A DNA stretch of 64,000 nt from Chondrus crispus (GCF_000350225.1 NW_005179101.1:271595-335594), one strand, 5' to 3'; counted from the stretch's first letter, positions 51,396 through 62,272 are shown. Numbers and translations are program-made. The notes: generated from the sequence alone by a model not told the origin.

Positions 51396-52845
51396 ATCAG
51401 CAAGCGAGGATAGAAAGTATTCGGCAGCGCGCTCATGGATTAAAAATGACGGACCGAGGCTTTCGCGGAGATTTAGTGCAGTTTATGAATATTCAGACTC
51501 TGCACACGGCGTTATAACGCCGTCGATGGCGGTTTTTTGATTTGCGGATGATAGTTACAACGGTTTGTGGGAGGAAGAGACTGATTTCTATGACGAAAAT
51601 GGTGCCCGGAGCTCCGAAGTTGACTATGAGTTGGAGAGAAATAAGAAGGGAGATTTCATGTCGTTATCTTCAAATCCAGTTCCATGTTGTTGTTATATGC
51701 ACACCTCGCTCAGCACATTAGTCCTGCTTGAACTGTCTCCATGCGTCAACATCTGTCAGTCCACGGCAAACTATAAGCGGGTGACAGAGATGTTGTATAT
51801 CCCCAGCAATCGCATACAAACTTCCCGTGAGAGGGAACGAACAAATACCCCTATGAATAATACATGGAATCCTGCTTAGGTAGGCCATATAAGTCCTCAT
51901 CTTCAAACGGAGATGTCGGGAGATCGATCAAGTGCAGCAACGCACGTCAGGATCGCGGTGCAGAATGGAGGAAGGCGAGGCGGAAAAACTGGTCGCCAAG
52001 CTCAAGCGAATGTGTGGGTGCTCGGGGACGCCGTCACCGGCAAATCACGCATTGGAAGGCGACCAGGGAATGACGATAGCGGCGGAAACGCACCAAGTGC
52101 GGAGACGGGGACGGAAGGCTTGGAAATTGAATATCAAAAGTAAAGAGGGGCTAGGAAGGGGGAAGGGTGAAAGATTAAATATATGGCTCCCAGTGTTCTG
52201 TGTACAATGCTCCACTCCAACTTTCTCGAACTCAACTTTCACATTTTTTGGCTCGCGAGGATCCCTCCCAGACGCATGAGCCGAATCCTGTCCACTGTTT
52301 ACATTTCTTCGCTCGGAATCCACGCTGCCGTTGTTTCGATTGACGAAGACTGAACCCACTGTCAGCAAGCACCCGATAATGTTTATTCAGGTCATAAGAG
52401 GTCCAAATATATTTGTTGGCAGAAGGAAATCGTAAAACTTCGGAAAAAAACACTGTCATAACTCTCAGATCGCTGTAAGTAAGGGTATGATATCCCGAAA
52501 TGTCGATATTCTTTGCCTTGGCTAATATTTTTGCCTCTTCCAAACACCGAGTATCGTTTATTCGTTCTTTGCTGACAGTGTTATGGGGATAGGGATATGA
52601 GCTGATGAACACGTCAACTTCTCTACGTGGCGACGGTCACGTGGTGATCAGCGTCGGCTAGGCTGTGCTGGCCTGCTTCGCATGAAGCAGGCCAAATCAG
52701 CCTAGCCGAGTCATCTCACTGTGCTGATGGCACTGGATCATTTACAACATCGAGTGAGGACGCATCGCGCAGCAGCTCGCTTGCAGAGGACTACGATCAG
52801 AAGCAATTTGCTAGATTTATCGCACATCTGCTCGAAGTCGGCGAA
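51396..52845. other. Spacer between the DUF7869-like and methyltransferase genes
   Basis: Includes a perfect 16-bp palindrome CGGCGTTATAACGCCG at 51507-51522 and small ORFs (51565-51879 and 51913-52143 plus; 52232-52612 minus, with a protein-like stretch YTHLTYSDLRVMTVF-type) without a recognised domain. The frame of the methyltransferase N-terminus is open from about 52648 but has no ATG before 52846. Confidence 0.5.
52656..52707. repeat. 52-bp strong hairpin upstream of the methyltransferase
   Basis: GGCTAGGCTG pairs with CAGCCTAGCC and, inside it, GGCCTGCTTC pairs with GAAGCAGGCC around a GCAT loop, leaving a 4x4 internal loop. It may act on expression, or be a foldback insertion. It lies 139 bp upstream of the first ATG. 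Confidence 0.85.
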
Positions 52846-55800
52846 ATGGAAAGCCCGCCGGCCGGTGATGGTCATGAGGCCGAGAGCGCAATGTCTTTCG
52901 CCGACATGTTTGACGGCTTCGTGCACGTTGACCCGGCGAGGTGTGTGCCCGGTGCGCGCATTCGCGCTGTCTCTAAATCTCGTGTACGTGCGCTCGCCCA
53001 CAGCATCTCAACTCTGTCTTTTGTGTCAGCTTCCGCGGCCCTGACTGTGTACAAGGCGCTGCCGTCGGATCTCGTTCAAGCCGGCAAGGCCGTTGACGAC
53101 CCAACCGCCGAGCGCGCAATCCAAGAGGGGAAAAGACGGGAAATGTGTGGTATGGTGTGTGCGATGGCGCCGCGTTGCTCGAAGCCCTGGTTATGCTGGC
53201 AGAGGAGGCTCCCACTCCACAAGATCGCAAGGACTTCAAGGAGATGCGGCCACAAGGCCGACTGCTCCGAACGTGCAGCAGGCATTCCATGGTTATGCTG
53301 GGCACGATGCTTAATGCCGCGTCATCCAATCGCGTGAAGCTCACCTACGCGGTTATGCTTGTGGCTGGCAAGCACCTTCTCGACCAAGTCAGAGCTGTAG
53401 ATGGAGAGTTACACCTCGTGCGACGGGCCATAGACATGTATCATTCTCTTGCCAGTAATGGCCGCAGAAAGGATGTAGCAGCCTATGCCCACGTTTCGGA
53501 CAATTCCAAGTTTGCCTCTTCTCCCGCTCAGGGATTTGAATCTGAGAACACATTTCGGCAACGCCTACAGATTGCACGGAAGTTTCATTGGCCGGCGCTC
53601 CACCTCATGCAGAGCGTGATGACGGAGATCGGATACGAAAATCTCTGGACGTCTTCAAACACGAAGGCAACTGGGATTCACAAGCTGACTAGCCTACAAC
53701 AAAAGAGATTGATTACGCGCGTGAAATTTCTCAAGAAAGATACCGGGGCGGTGACAAAATCACAGGTGGATGCTGCTAGCTTTGCCATGACCGTAACGTC
53801 CACGCATATTTCTCGGCTACTCGGCTATCTGGGCTACAATGTCTACGTGAACGATGATGCTGGCCTCGAGGCAGTGGACGAGAACTGTACAGTACCAGAG
53901 AAAACCCCGACGGGTGAATTTTGTCGCGAGCTGCTGCATATGGTGAACACTGGCGCGGCAGACAAATTGATTGCAGAGCAGATTTCAGACCAGGGAACAG
54001 CTGCTGACACCTCCCACATGATCCCGCCCGCACTCCTGCAGGCGGCACGGGCGGGGGGGGAGGACAGCGCGACAAGATGCCGCGTAGCTGAGGGAAGGAC
54101 TAACGTCGCTCAGGTGTCTCGAAACGGGGTCGCAGAAAAAAATGAAATGGGCGACAGCGAAACCGGTGGTCCTGCACCGGTTCAGCCAGAATTATCTGAT
54201 GGGGAAGGCCCCCTTTCTGATTACGATGTTCAGAGTGCTCCACATACGCCGGGATTATCCAATGATCCAAACACTCCAGGCTCACCCACGGCTCTACAGA
54301 TGCCCCTACCGAAAGGGAAGCAGGTGCTCAACATCGAAGCATCCGCTGTAGCAAGAGAAAAGCTCTCTTGCATGAATATCGAAATGTTCCGCGAGTCGTT
54401 CGAATTATTCTCATCAAAATCGTACTTTGGAGATCATGTTCGAGGCAGAGCAATGCTCGTCATTGTCGATCTACCCTATAATATTGGCGTATCAAAGGGC
54501 ACTAGAGACTTTATTAGCGCGGAAGATGTGAAGCGAGTCGTGACTCATGCAGCAGAGGCCTGTGCAACGCGTGGGAATATACTGCTTTTCTGTTCATGGC
54601 AGACCTATGTCCTAATTGTGACAACGCTACAGAACATGGGCTCGAGTTGTCCGGTTTACTTCAACATAATACCAATTACCATCGAAAGGGAAGTAGTGCT
54701 TCGGCGACGAGCGCCTGGGAAGATGATGAGACCGGATAACGGACAGGAACTGGTTCTTGTGCTCTACAAAAGCATCGATCGATTTACGCATTTGGACCAG
54801 CCCTATTCATATCTTAAACATACGACGCGAGCTCGAACAGTGAATATTATCGACCATGTCCGTCCTTTTTCGGGTAAGTTCCTGTGGAACTCCTATTTTG
54901 AGGGATACCTCGATACGGACGACGTCTACAGCACTCAGACCTCTGGCCTCCGTGCGCCGCGCGGCTCGCGGCGCCGTAAGCAAATTCGTCCTGAGCAGAA
55001 GTCGATAGACCTCCTGAAAGACTTGGGTCTTGCGTACTGCAAGCCCGGCGGGCTCTGGTACGACTGCATGTGCGGAACAGGTACAGCCGGGATTGCTGCG
55101 CTTGAACTCGGATCTCCTGCTGTAATGACGGACATTGACTTCGACTGTATTGACGCATCCGCACCGCTGCTTTTGCAGCTTCTAGAGAAACGTAAGATGA
55201 TGCAAGGAGCGAAGAAACATCTCCAGCGTCGCAAAAACACGTTGCCGGAGTCTTCCTCCGACGAAGGACCTGACAAAGCCGAGGTCTCATCCCATTTAGG
55301 ATCCGTTTCTGAACAAGAGAGCCACGCTGGTCATGACGACATGATAAATGCGAGCGAAATCGATGCAAATGTTGAGCCAGGCAGCGGTGAAGGAGCAAGG
55401 AGCGCAATTCGTGATGGCTGCGATATAATAAAAATCGGCAAAGACGACGAAAGGGAAGAGGCGGAGCCGCCTACGAAGAAGCAAAAGATGGAGATTGCCG
55501 GCGGCGATGCTGACACGGATCAGCAACTTCTACAGCCACTTGATCAAATGTCTTCGAGCAGAAATTTGCCATTGATGCGCAAGAGGAGGGGTCGGAGGAT
55601 GACAGCTGCCAGAGGGTTTAGATGCACAGCAGCCTCCATCTGCGCAGTTCTAAGTGATGATGAGCTGACGTTTGACATGAAATGCGGGAACATGGCGTGC
55701 GCGAGTGATGCGAATGGCGGTGGACGTCTGCATGATATGTGTGCAGGGAAGGTATGGATGAGCACTGCGGCAAAGAAGCTGGATTTGTGGAGCGAGCCAG

Positions 55801-55868
55801 CGAATGGCGAGCCGGGATACTGCTCCCTCACATGCTGGAAGATGGTAGCGAGATCAGCCCGCATGTAA
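52846..55868 (+). CDS. Beta-class DNA amino-methyltransferase (N6A/N4C type) with Cys/His C-terminus; one frameshift
   Basis: The long frame (53094-55868) continues an upstream frame that begins at ATG 52846; the two join near 53140-53150 by a -1 shift, so the full product would be about 1000 residues unless the shift is real damage. Numbering from 53145, residues 435-450 read RAMLVIVDLPYNIGVSKG with DLPY as catalytic motif IV, and 619-660 read QKSIDLLKDLG then YDCMCGTGTAGIAALEL, motif X plus the SAM-binding motif I. Motif IV before motif I is the permuted beta order of bacterial amino-methyltransferases. A Ser/Glu/Lys-rich nuclear-type linker (KKQKM) follows, then CGNMACASD, LHDMCAGKVW and YCSLTCWKMV, a possible zinc-binding module. 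Residues 1-400 match nothing I know. Substrate and sequence specificity cannot be read. Confidence 0.75.
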
Positions 55869-56229
55869 AAGTTTCTTCCTGGCCTCTTTAGGTAGTGCAG
55901 GATGTTTTTTGTCTGAAGTCCTTGACATCTGTCAATCGTCCGCCTTGACAACGAAGAATAAATCACGACTTAGTGCACTCAGTAAGCACAGCTCTGCTGT
56001 CAATTTTCTCAGCTCTCAGTTAGGTCCCTACTGCGTTGCAGCAGAATAGTAAGAAGACGTGCAAGAGGAGCGGAACGGGGACAACACCGACGACCTCGGT
56101 AGTAGATTACAAGCAAGAAACGAGGTTCAAAAATGAAAACGATGAGGAAGCAAAGACAACGACGCACAGGAAGGAAACAAAAGCGGATGTCAGACGCGAT
56201 GATGCTGAGGACGAGAGTGAGATGACGAC
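55869..56229. other. No supported gene
   Basis: A Lys/Glu/Asp-rich plus-strand frame (56036-56242) precedes the UTP14-like fragment and may be part of its decayed acidic region. Nothing else is seen. Confidence 0.4.
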
Positions 56230-56923
56230 ATGGTACGGATGAATCTAGTGGCAAAGGCATTTTTCGGAGCAGGGGGTACTGACAAGCCAGACTTTCATGC
56301 GATGAAGGAGGGTGAAATCGGACGGACTCTCCCCCAAGGCTGTGGACTTGGGCGCAGAAGTGCTGCCAGGGTGGGGCAGCTGGGAGGGGGTCAGGATGAA
56401 GAAGCGTCGCAAGGACGGGCAGGCTGAAAGCGCGTTTGCGCGGGCCTCTCGCGAGCGCTTGGCCACGGGTCGCTCGAAGGTGCTCTGCGCTAGCGCGGAC
56501 TGGGACCTGTCGCGCGTGATCCTGGACGAGCGGCAGATCAAACAGGCGACGCAGTTGAAGCTGGCTTCGGGCCCGTTTCCGTTCACGTTCGGGGCGCAGT
56601 GGCCGCGCGACGCGACCGCGCCCGTGTGCTGCGACGTGCCCACAGTGCGGGCTTTCCAGGAGCAGGTCACCGGGCGCATCAAGAAGATGGCCACTATTTC
56701 TTCCAAGCCTATCAGCCTCTCAAGCGGGCTTGCCGCTGTCCTGCAAGACCGCAAGCGCAAGATCGAGGCAAGCAGTGGGGTTTTAGCGCGGCATCAGCAG
56801 AGTTGTGTCACGTCCACGCGCTGGATTCGATCCGCTGCTTTGATCCGACCGCATCCCACCCAATCGTTGCCCGCGTTGTGCGTTGTGTCACCCTCTAATT
56901 TACTCCGCTGTTCCGTACGATAG
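56230..56923 (+). pseudogene. UTP14: UTP14-like nucleolar protein, C-terminal fragment
   Basis: The first frame reads NLVAKAFFGAGGTDKPDFHA (the QQxxIAxAFAGDD-type block) and after a one-base shift at about 56310 the next reads EVLPGWGSWEGV, the LPGWGSW signature of UTP14, then DLSRVILDERQIKQATQLK, GPFPFTFGAQWPRD and FQEQVTGRIKKM, the conserved C-terminal end. The N-terminal part of a UTP14-like protein lies 8 kb away on the opposite strand. The frameshift and missing middle mean that this copy cannot work. Confidence 0.72.
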
Positions 56924-57054
56924 GCCGGCCCCCGTCAATTCATTCACCTCCCCCCAGCCTGCCAACATTTATTATTATACGCACCCTGCTCTATCCCCAG
57001 CCCAGCTCCCCTGGCCCTCTCCCCATTCGCAGTATCTCACCCTCCCATCACAAT

Positions 57055-58219
57055 ATGAAGCCCTCTTCTTCAAAGCTCATCGGCAAGGTGAGCTCTATGC
57101 GCAATTTGAACAAGCTCGAGTACAAGTTGGGGTTCGACCTCCACATCGAGTCTGTGGACAAAATTATAGCGTCAAGTGATGTTGTCGTTACCTGAGAACG
57201 GGGAGCCAAGGTTATGTTAATGAAGGCTGCAAAAATTGACAGGTCTTCTCGCATCGCTCATTTCGGAGGCGAAGTTCTTTCACAAGAAGTCACTCTCTTC
57301 AAGAAGAAGAAGGAGGGCTCCAACTTCGAAGACAAAGTCTACAGGCTTGCCGTTCGTCAGAACTCTCAGCGTGGTAAGATTATCGGCAAGATTAAGCTTC
57401 TTTTTGCCGATTATGTTGAGATTCCGTCATAGTCGAAGCGCGTGGGCGCCCCGCTTTCCTGTGGTGGCCGTATCGCCATGTGCGTCGTTTCTACGTTTCT
57501 CGCAGAGGCAAAAAATAGGAAACCATCTCGTGGCACAGCCCTCTTCGGCTCTTACGATCCGGGATCAGATGACCAGTCATCTACGGTCGGAGATGACGAC
57601 GAAGGTCGGAAATCGATGCCGGTGATTCTCTAGACGACATCGGTGTTGACGATGCTACCCTTAACGTGCAACCACCGCAACCTAAATCGCAGCAATACTT
57701 GAGAAACCCCTCGAATCTTAATCGTCAAGGGAATACACCCGCTCCTGGAGATCCTGTACAGAAGTCAAAGATACAACGCAAGCCATCTGCGTCACCGAGA
57801 ACCGTGTTTTCAGGGACTGACTTGTCACTTGGAACCTCATACAGCAGTCATTTTAGAAGTACTGAGACGGACGTCGGTGCCATTAACACGGCAGGACCAT
57901 CACGGGTTGAGTGTGACAAGCTGCGTAGGGAAAATCGAGCGCTCAGGCGACAGAACGATGAACTTCTTCAAGACAAGGAATCGCTTGAACGGGAGCTAGA
58001 GGACAGCCGGTATGGAGAAGACGCAGAATCTCTTAAAAACTGATGGCAGAAAACACAGCTCTGAGACGAGATGTAGGGGATCTGGAGGTAAAGCTTTCAA
58101 GGGAGCCCGTCTATTCAGATGTCGTGCCTGATTTGCGAGAGGCGAAAATGGCACTCGCTATTCTAACTTTGGAGAAAGATGAGTTTCACCAGCAATTGAG
58201 AAAGCTGAGGAGGGGTTAA
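57055..58219 (+). pseudogene. NT-C2 domain plus coiled-coil protein, broken copy
   Basis: From ATG 57055 one frame reads KLEYKLGFDLHIESVDKII, then TGA in a place where the family has Trp (VVVT-stop-ERGAK), then GEVLSQEVTLFKKKKEG and KVYRLAVRQNSQRGKIIGKI, then TAG at 57430-57432, then PLSCGGRIAM. Shifts at about 57.60 and 58.04 kb lead to a Ser-rich linker and a coiled coil (CDKLRRENRALRRQNDELL). The beta-strand pattern at the start matches the N-terminal C2 domain of EEIG1/EHBP1/PMI1-type proteins, which bind membranes or actin. Two stops and two frameshifts mark it as a pseudogene. Confidence 0.55.
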
Positions 58220-58602
58220 AAAGTGACAGGACGGTGTTCCTGTCAGTGAGCAGTCAGGAAGTCGGTCGGGGAGTACTGCCACTGCAGATGCGACTTATTT
58301 GGCACCATGAAAGGGGGCCTTCATGCTTGGTAGATATAACTTGAAGATGGTTGGGGTTCGGATGACTACTAGTTCGACTTATGTGTGTAGCACGTCAAAT
58401 ACAGCATTCCAGACATATATAAACGTGGAAATGACTTTTTGAACAACGAGAAAACGTTGCATCATCTTCGTATATTGTGGGAGGGCAAAGACGACCAGGA
58501 TTGCCCCCGAAGTAATATCTACCTACGGTACATAGGCAAATCTCGCTCCGAGTCTATATAAATACATACACAACATCTAACTCTCGAGGGCAAAAAACCT
58601 TA
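58220..58602. other. No gene
   Basis: Contains TATATAAA-type AT-rich tracts near 58555-58565 and no ORF of note. Confidence 0.5.
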
Positions 58603-59128
58603 CTAGCTGCTTCCGCCACCGCCACCACCAGCACTGCTGCCATCTCCAAAAGCGAAATAACTGCCATCAGCCCCCGACCGCCGCGCCTCAGCGACAGCAG
58701 CCGTATCCAACCGCGTCAATTCAGGACTTGTAGTCATGGGCGTTTGATCGCGTCGATGTGAGTTCCAGTCGTTCATCATGTCGAGTGTGATAAAATCGCT
58801 GTAAAAATGATGAGCCCTTCGCATGCGAAAGTTATACTCCGGTTCATAAACATCTCAGCCACTGGGTTGACCGTTATTCGTTCAGGCCTCGACTGTTTTC
58901 GGCTCCGGGACCGCTCTGTCAAGATAGGAAAGTGGCGCAGGTGGGTGCAGATACGATCGGTGACGACAGCGATGAGGGAAATGTGGATGTGGCATCCGGT
59001 GATGGAATGGAAGAGGCAATAAAGACGACGACCGGACAAGAGACTAGCAAAGACGACGTCCAGTACGTAAGGTTCGCGCTGCAATGTACAGTATTTAGTT
59101 GAAATTTTCATATTAAATATACACTTAC
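58603..59128 (-). pseudogene. Membrane protein gene fragment with a 50-bp intron
   Basis: On the minus strand a GTAAGT donor (59128-59123) and a TTGCAG acceptor (ending 59079) bound a 50-bp intron. The exon after it reads ANLTYWTSSLLVSCPVVVFI (a transmembrane-like helix), then a Ser/Pro-rich stretch, a TGA, and later YNFRMRRAHHFYSDFITLDM, ending in a Gly-rich GGGGGSS tail at 58603. Two stops break the frame. I do not recognise the protein. The upstream exon lies within the right inverted-repeat arm. Confidence 0.4.
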
Positions 59129-59372
59129 CGGCTACCGTGATGGCGTGACAGTCACGGAGAGGGCTACAAGAGCACCAAGAGACCTCCCTGGGTCAAAATG
59201 CAAGCAGAAGACGCTAAAATACTTGCAGAACCCCTAAGGAGGTCCCATTACTTATTGTCTAGTGTCTTCAACGACTGCGGAATAGTTTTGTAACGTTTTA
59301 GTGGGCTTATAACATAACTAAAGAAAAGAACGATCTTTGCACTAGAAACCGATCTACCGGAAACCCCTGTTA
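59125..59372 (-). repeat. Right arm of the 247-bp inverted repeat pair
   Basis: Complement of 47107-47353. The outer end stops at the TGTTA where a copia 5' LTR begins (59368), so the repeat may once have extended further. On the plus strand it reads RDGVTVTERATRAPRDLPGS, a protein-like exon, and ends in the splice-acceptor-like TTGCACTAG. Confidence 0.9.
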
Positions 59373-59649
59373 CACCTCAACTCTTCCTCCCTGGTTCTAC
59401 GAAGGGAAGACGTAACAAGTTATCACTGTACTGTGTTGACAGCGAAGATAGAGTGGATTCGGTATAATCGGACCCGGAGTCAATGGCTCTATCTAATAAG
59501 TTACAGTGTTAATTTCCTCAATTCACCAGAATTGAGGCCGACTACCTCACATAATCTGGAACGCACTGAGATGGTATCTGCATATACAAAGTAGAATAAA
59601 TTAGGTCTCGTGCAGCAACTCTAAGGAATAAAAACACACAACTTCAACA
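59368..59649 (+). repeat. 5' LTR of copia element C
   Basis: About 282 bp, TGTTACACCTCAACTC to CTTCAACA. It matches the 3' LTR start at 63851 except for an extra T and scattered changes. The right end is inferred from the TG/CA rule and the nearby primer-binding site. Confidence 0.75.
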
Positions 59650-59654
59650 GGTTT

Positions 59655-59668
59655 TGGTGCCCAGACGC
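59655..59668 (+). other. Primer-binding site
   Basis: TGGTGCCCAGACGC starts with TGG and fits pairing with a tRNA 3' end (GCGTCTGGGCACCA), five bases after the LTR. Confidence 0.55.
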
Positions 59669-59718
59669 TACACACATTACTGCACATCTCTGATATCGCA
59701 CTTAGGGTATCTACCGAG

Positions 59719-61191
59719 ATGGATGACACCCGACAGGAGACCGTGGATACTTCCAGGTACCGCCTCACTCCGCTCAACGCGAACAACCACTTTCTTTGGT
59801 CACACAAACTCGAGTTTGTCTTGCGCGCGAAAGGATTATGGCAGATTGTCACAGGGGAAGAACAGATACCCTCTGATGCGACTGACCGCGCGAAATTCGA
59901 GCGTAGAAATGAATTGGCGTTGACCGATATTATCCTTTCTATCGAGGATTCTGTCAGCGCAGCGGTGATCACCGTACGAGACCCGAAGGAGATGTGGGAC
60001 GTTTTGAAAGAAATGAATGCCACAGTGTCAGAGGCAAGAATAGATGTGTACCTGCAACAGTTTCAGAACGCACAAATGCTTCAAGAAGAAAGCATCGGTC
60101 TACTTGTAAATCGACTACAGGACCTCGAGAATAAACTGGCTTCCATCGGCCACGTCATACCGGATATAGAGAAGCGCGGCGCCCTGCTCAGGGGATTGTC
60201 ACCAAAGTTTGACATCTCTGCTGGTATCATCCGGTCCACTGGTAAATCCTACCATGAGTCAGTAGCTGTTCTCATCTCTGCAGAAGCTGAGATGTGCGAA
60301 GGTCAAGAATGGAAGAATGGTTTTCAGGGCAATGCTGCACTACACGTAAGGAACAACAGCGCACAGTGCACGTTCTGTAGCCGCAGTGGTCACGACAATA
60401 CCAAATGCTACTATAATCCGGAAAGAACATCCTACAGACCGCAGCTAGCTGCAAAGCGAGCCAACCGTCGGAAGAACTACCAAATCCGCGGACAGAGTCG
60501 TCCACCGCGCAGGTCTCAGAAGCTGAATGAAGACACGAGGCAGAACCGAGCCGCGTATTTTGATGTCTCGTTCATGTCTACTGTAAAATGTTCTCGAACA
60601 ATTCTGGAAGGAACTTTCAAGGACAAGTGGTACATAGACTCGGGGGCATCAGCCCACATGTGCAACGATAGGTCAGCGTTTGACAAACTGAAAACTTATG
60701 AAGGACGCAATGTATCAGTCGGCACTGGAGAGCCCGCTGCTGTGCTTGGCTCAGGATCAATTGTCTGCCAAAGTACAGTAGGTGCAGAAACTAAAACGAT
60801 TCGACTGGAAGACGTGCTATATGTGCCTTCTCTGGTATTCAACTTACTTTCTGTAAGTCGCATGCGAAAAGCAGAATTGAAGGTGATGTTCGACACAGAT
60901 GACAACCGAAACGAAATCTGTCAAGTGACACCACTGGATGAGTCGAATGTGTTTGTGCAAGGCTTTGAGCACCAACAATGGGGACTATATGAGGCAACTA
61001 CATGCCCGGAAAAGACGCACTCTCCGCGTTCACTACTGTCTTCCGATGATAGGCATGCTCGAATGGGGCACATTTCGCAAAGGACGATGGAGAAAACACT
61101 CCCAATGGTCAAGGGCGTAGCACTTCAGCAAGTCCAGAAACTCTCACACTGTGAACCGTGCAAGATGGCCAAGTCAACTCGCGTACCTTGA
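59719..61191 (+). CDS. Copia gag, protease and pre-integrase (element C)
   Basis: The 490-aa ORF starts at an ATG. The gag part has the UBN2-like core (NNHFLWSHKLEFVLRAKGLW, VYLQQFQNAQM) and the zinc knuckle CTFCSRSGHDNTKC (C-x2-C-x4-H-x4-C). The protease has WYIDSGASAHMCNDRSAF and the later block LEDVLYVPSLVFNLLSVSRM. The pre-integrase zinc region is HARMGHISQRTMEKTLP and HCEPCKMAKSTR. The frame then stops at 61191 just where integrase should continue, because of a frameshift. Confidence 0.9.
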   Translation: MDDTRQETVDTSRYRLTPLNANNHFLWSHKLEFVLRAKGLWQIVTGEEQIPSDATDRAKFERRNELALTDIILSIEDSVSAAVITVRDPKEMWDVLKEMNATVSEARIDVYLQQFQNAQMLQEESIGLLVNRLQDLENKLASIGHVIPDIEKRGALLRGLSPKFDISAGIIRSTGKSYHESVAVLISAEAEMCEGQEWKNGFQGNAALHVRNNSAQCTFCSRSGHDNTKCYYNPERTSYRPQLAAKRANRRKNYQIRGQSRPPRRSQKLNEDTRQNRAAYFDVSFMSTVKCSRTILEGTFKDKWYIDSGASAHMCNDRSAFDKLKTYEGRNVSVGTGEPAAVLGSGSIVCQSTVGAETKTIRLEDVLYVPSLVFNLLSVSRMRKAELKVMFDTDDNRNEICQVTPLDESNVFVQGFEHQQWGLYEATTCPEKTHSPRSLLSSDDRHARMGHISQRTMEKTLPMVKGVALQQVQKLSHCEPCKMAKSTRVP

Positions 61192-62272
61192 CCCTCATCC
61201 ATCAGTCGAGAACAGACTCAACCCCTCGAACTACTGCACATGGACCTTGTGGGACCAATGTCGACGCCTTCACTTGCCGGACGCCGGTACTTCATGCTTG
61301 TCTACGACGCCTGCACCGCTTTTTCTATTCGTCAAATTTCTAAGGACTAAGGGTGAAGCTCCCAAAGCTATACAGGACTCTGTAAAAGAGCTCGAACGTA
61401 GCCCCGCTTGTACAGAAGGGAATTTTTGCGTCGCTCGCATTCGGTCTGACAATGCGAAGGAGTTTGCTAGTAGGAAGCTCAACGACTGGTTGGACGAAAA
61501 AGGAATCGGACAGGAGTTCAGTGCCCCTTACTCTCCAAAGTCCAACGGCAAAGCTGAGCGGCTAAACCGAACAGTTATGGACATGACACGAACTCTCTTA
61601 ATCTCCACTGGAAACGTGCACAACACGGATGCGCTTTGGGCGGAGGCTGTGTATCACGCAAACTACCTACGTAATCGTGTACACACGTCAGATTGCAGTA
61701 TTCCTGATAACACTCCTTATCAGGCCGTGGTTGGAAGAAAGCCTAAACTCGGGCGCATTCGCAAATTCGGTTTAGTAGCATATGTTCATATCCTGAAGCC
61801 GAGGCGCACGGACAAATTTGCGCCCCGAGCTGAAAAGTGCTTCTACGTTGGCGTGTCCGTAGTTAATGGCTACAGGACATTCATTCTCAGTTCGAGGCAA
61901 GTCTTCGTCACTAGAGATGCACACTTTTTAGAGGATGCAACTTGCACACACGTGATCAAGGACAACACGTCCAGGCAAGTATTCGAAAGCGCACTAAACG
62001 ACGAAACCTCGGATACTGAAGTCGAAATACCAACGTCTCCCTCCAACACCACCGACGACATAAATGCGGGCACGGAGGGAAATACTGTACCTGGAACTCC
62101 TGGAGAGGTCACATATCATCCCCCGGGACCACGCAGATCCGGGAGAGGTACACAGCCGACACGTTTCTACAGTCCTCATGATTCGACAATGATGTTTGCA
62201 CTTCTTCATCATATGGGAAATGATGGGATCTCAAGCACCCCTCTCGTACTACCAGGCAGTACAGTGCAGTGA
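61192..62272 (+). pseudogene. Copia integrase core (element C), frameshifted
   Basis: The first catalytic Asp block HMDLVGPMSTPSLAGRRYF lies in one frame at about 61220-61340, and the second Asp (RSDNAKEFASRKL) and Glu (KSNGKAERLNRTVMD) in another that runs to 62272, with AEKCFYVGVSVVNGYR from the post-integrase region and a Ser/Thr/Pro-rich linker. Confidence 0.88.

Noticed and set aside
52846-55868. Bacterial contamination as the source of the methyltransferase
   Set aside because: The gene lies in one contig between eukaryotic gene fragments with introns, and has a nuclear-protein-like acidic/Lys-rich linker; no bacterial neighbours or ribosome-binding site are seen.
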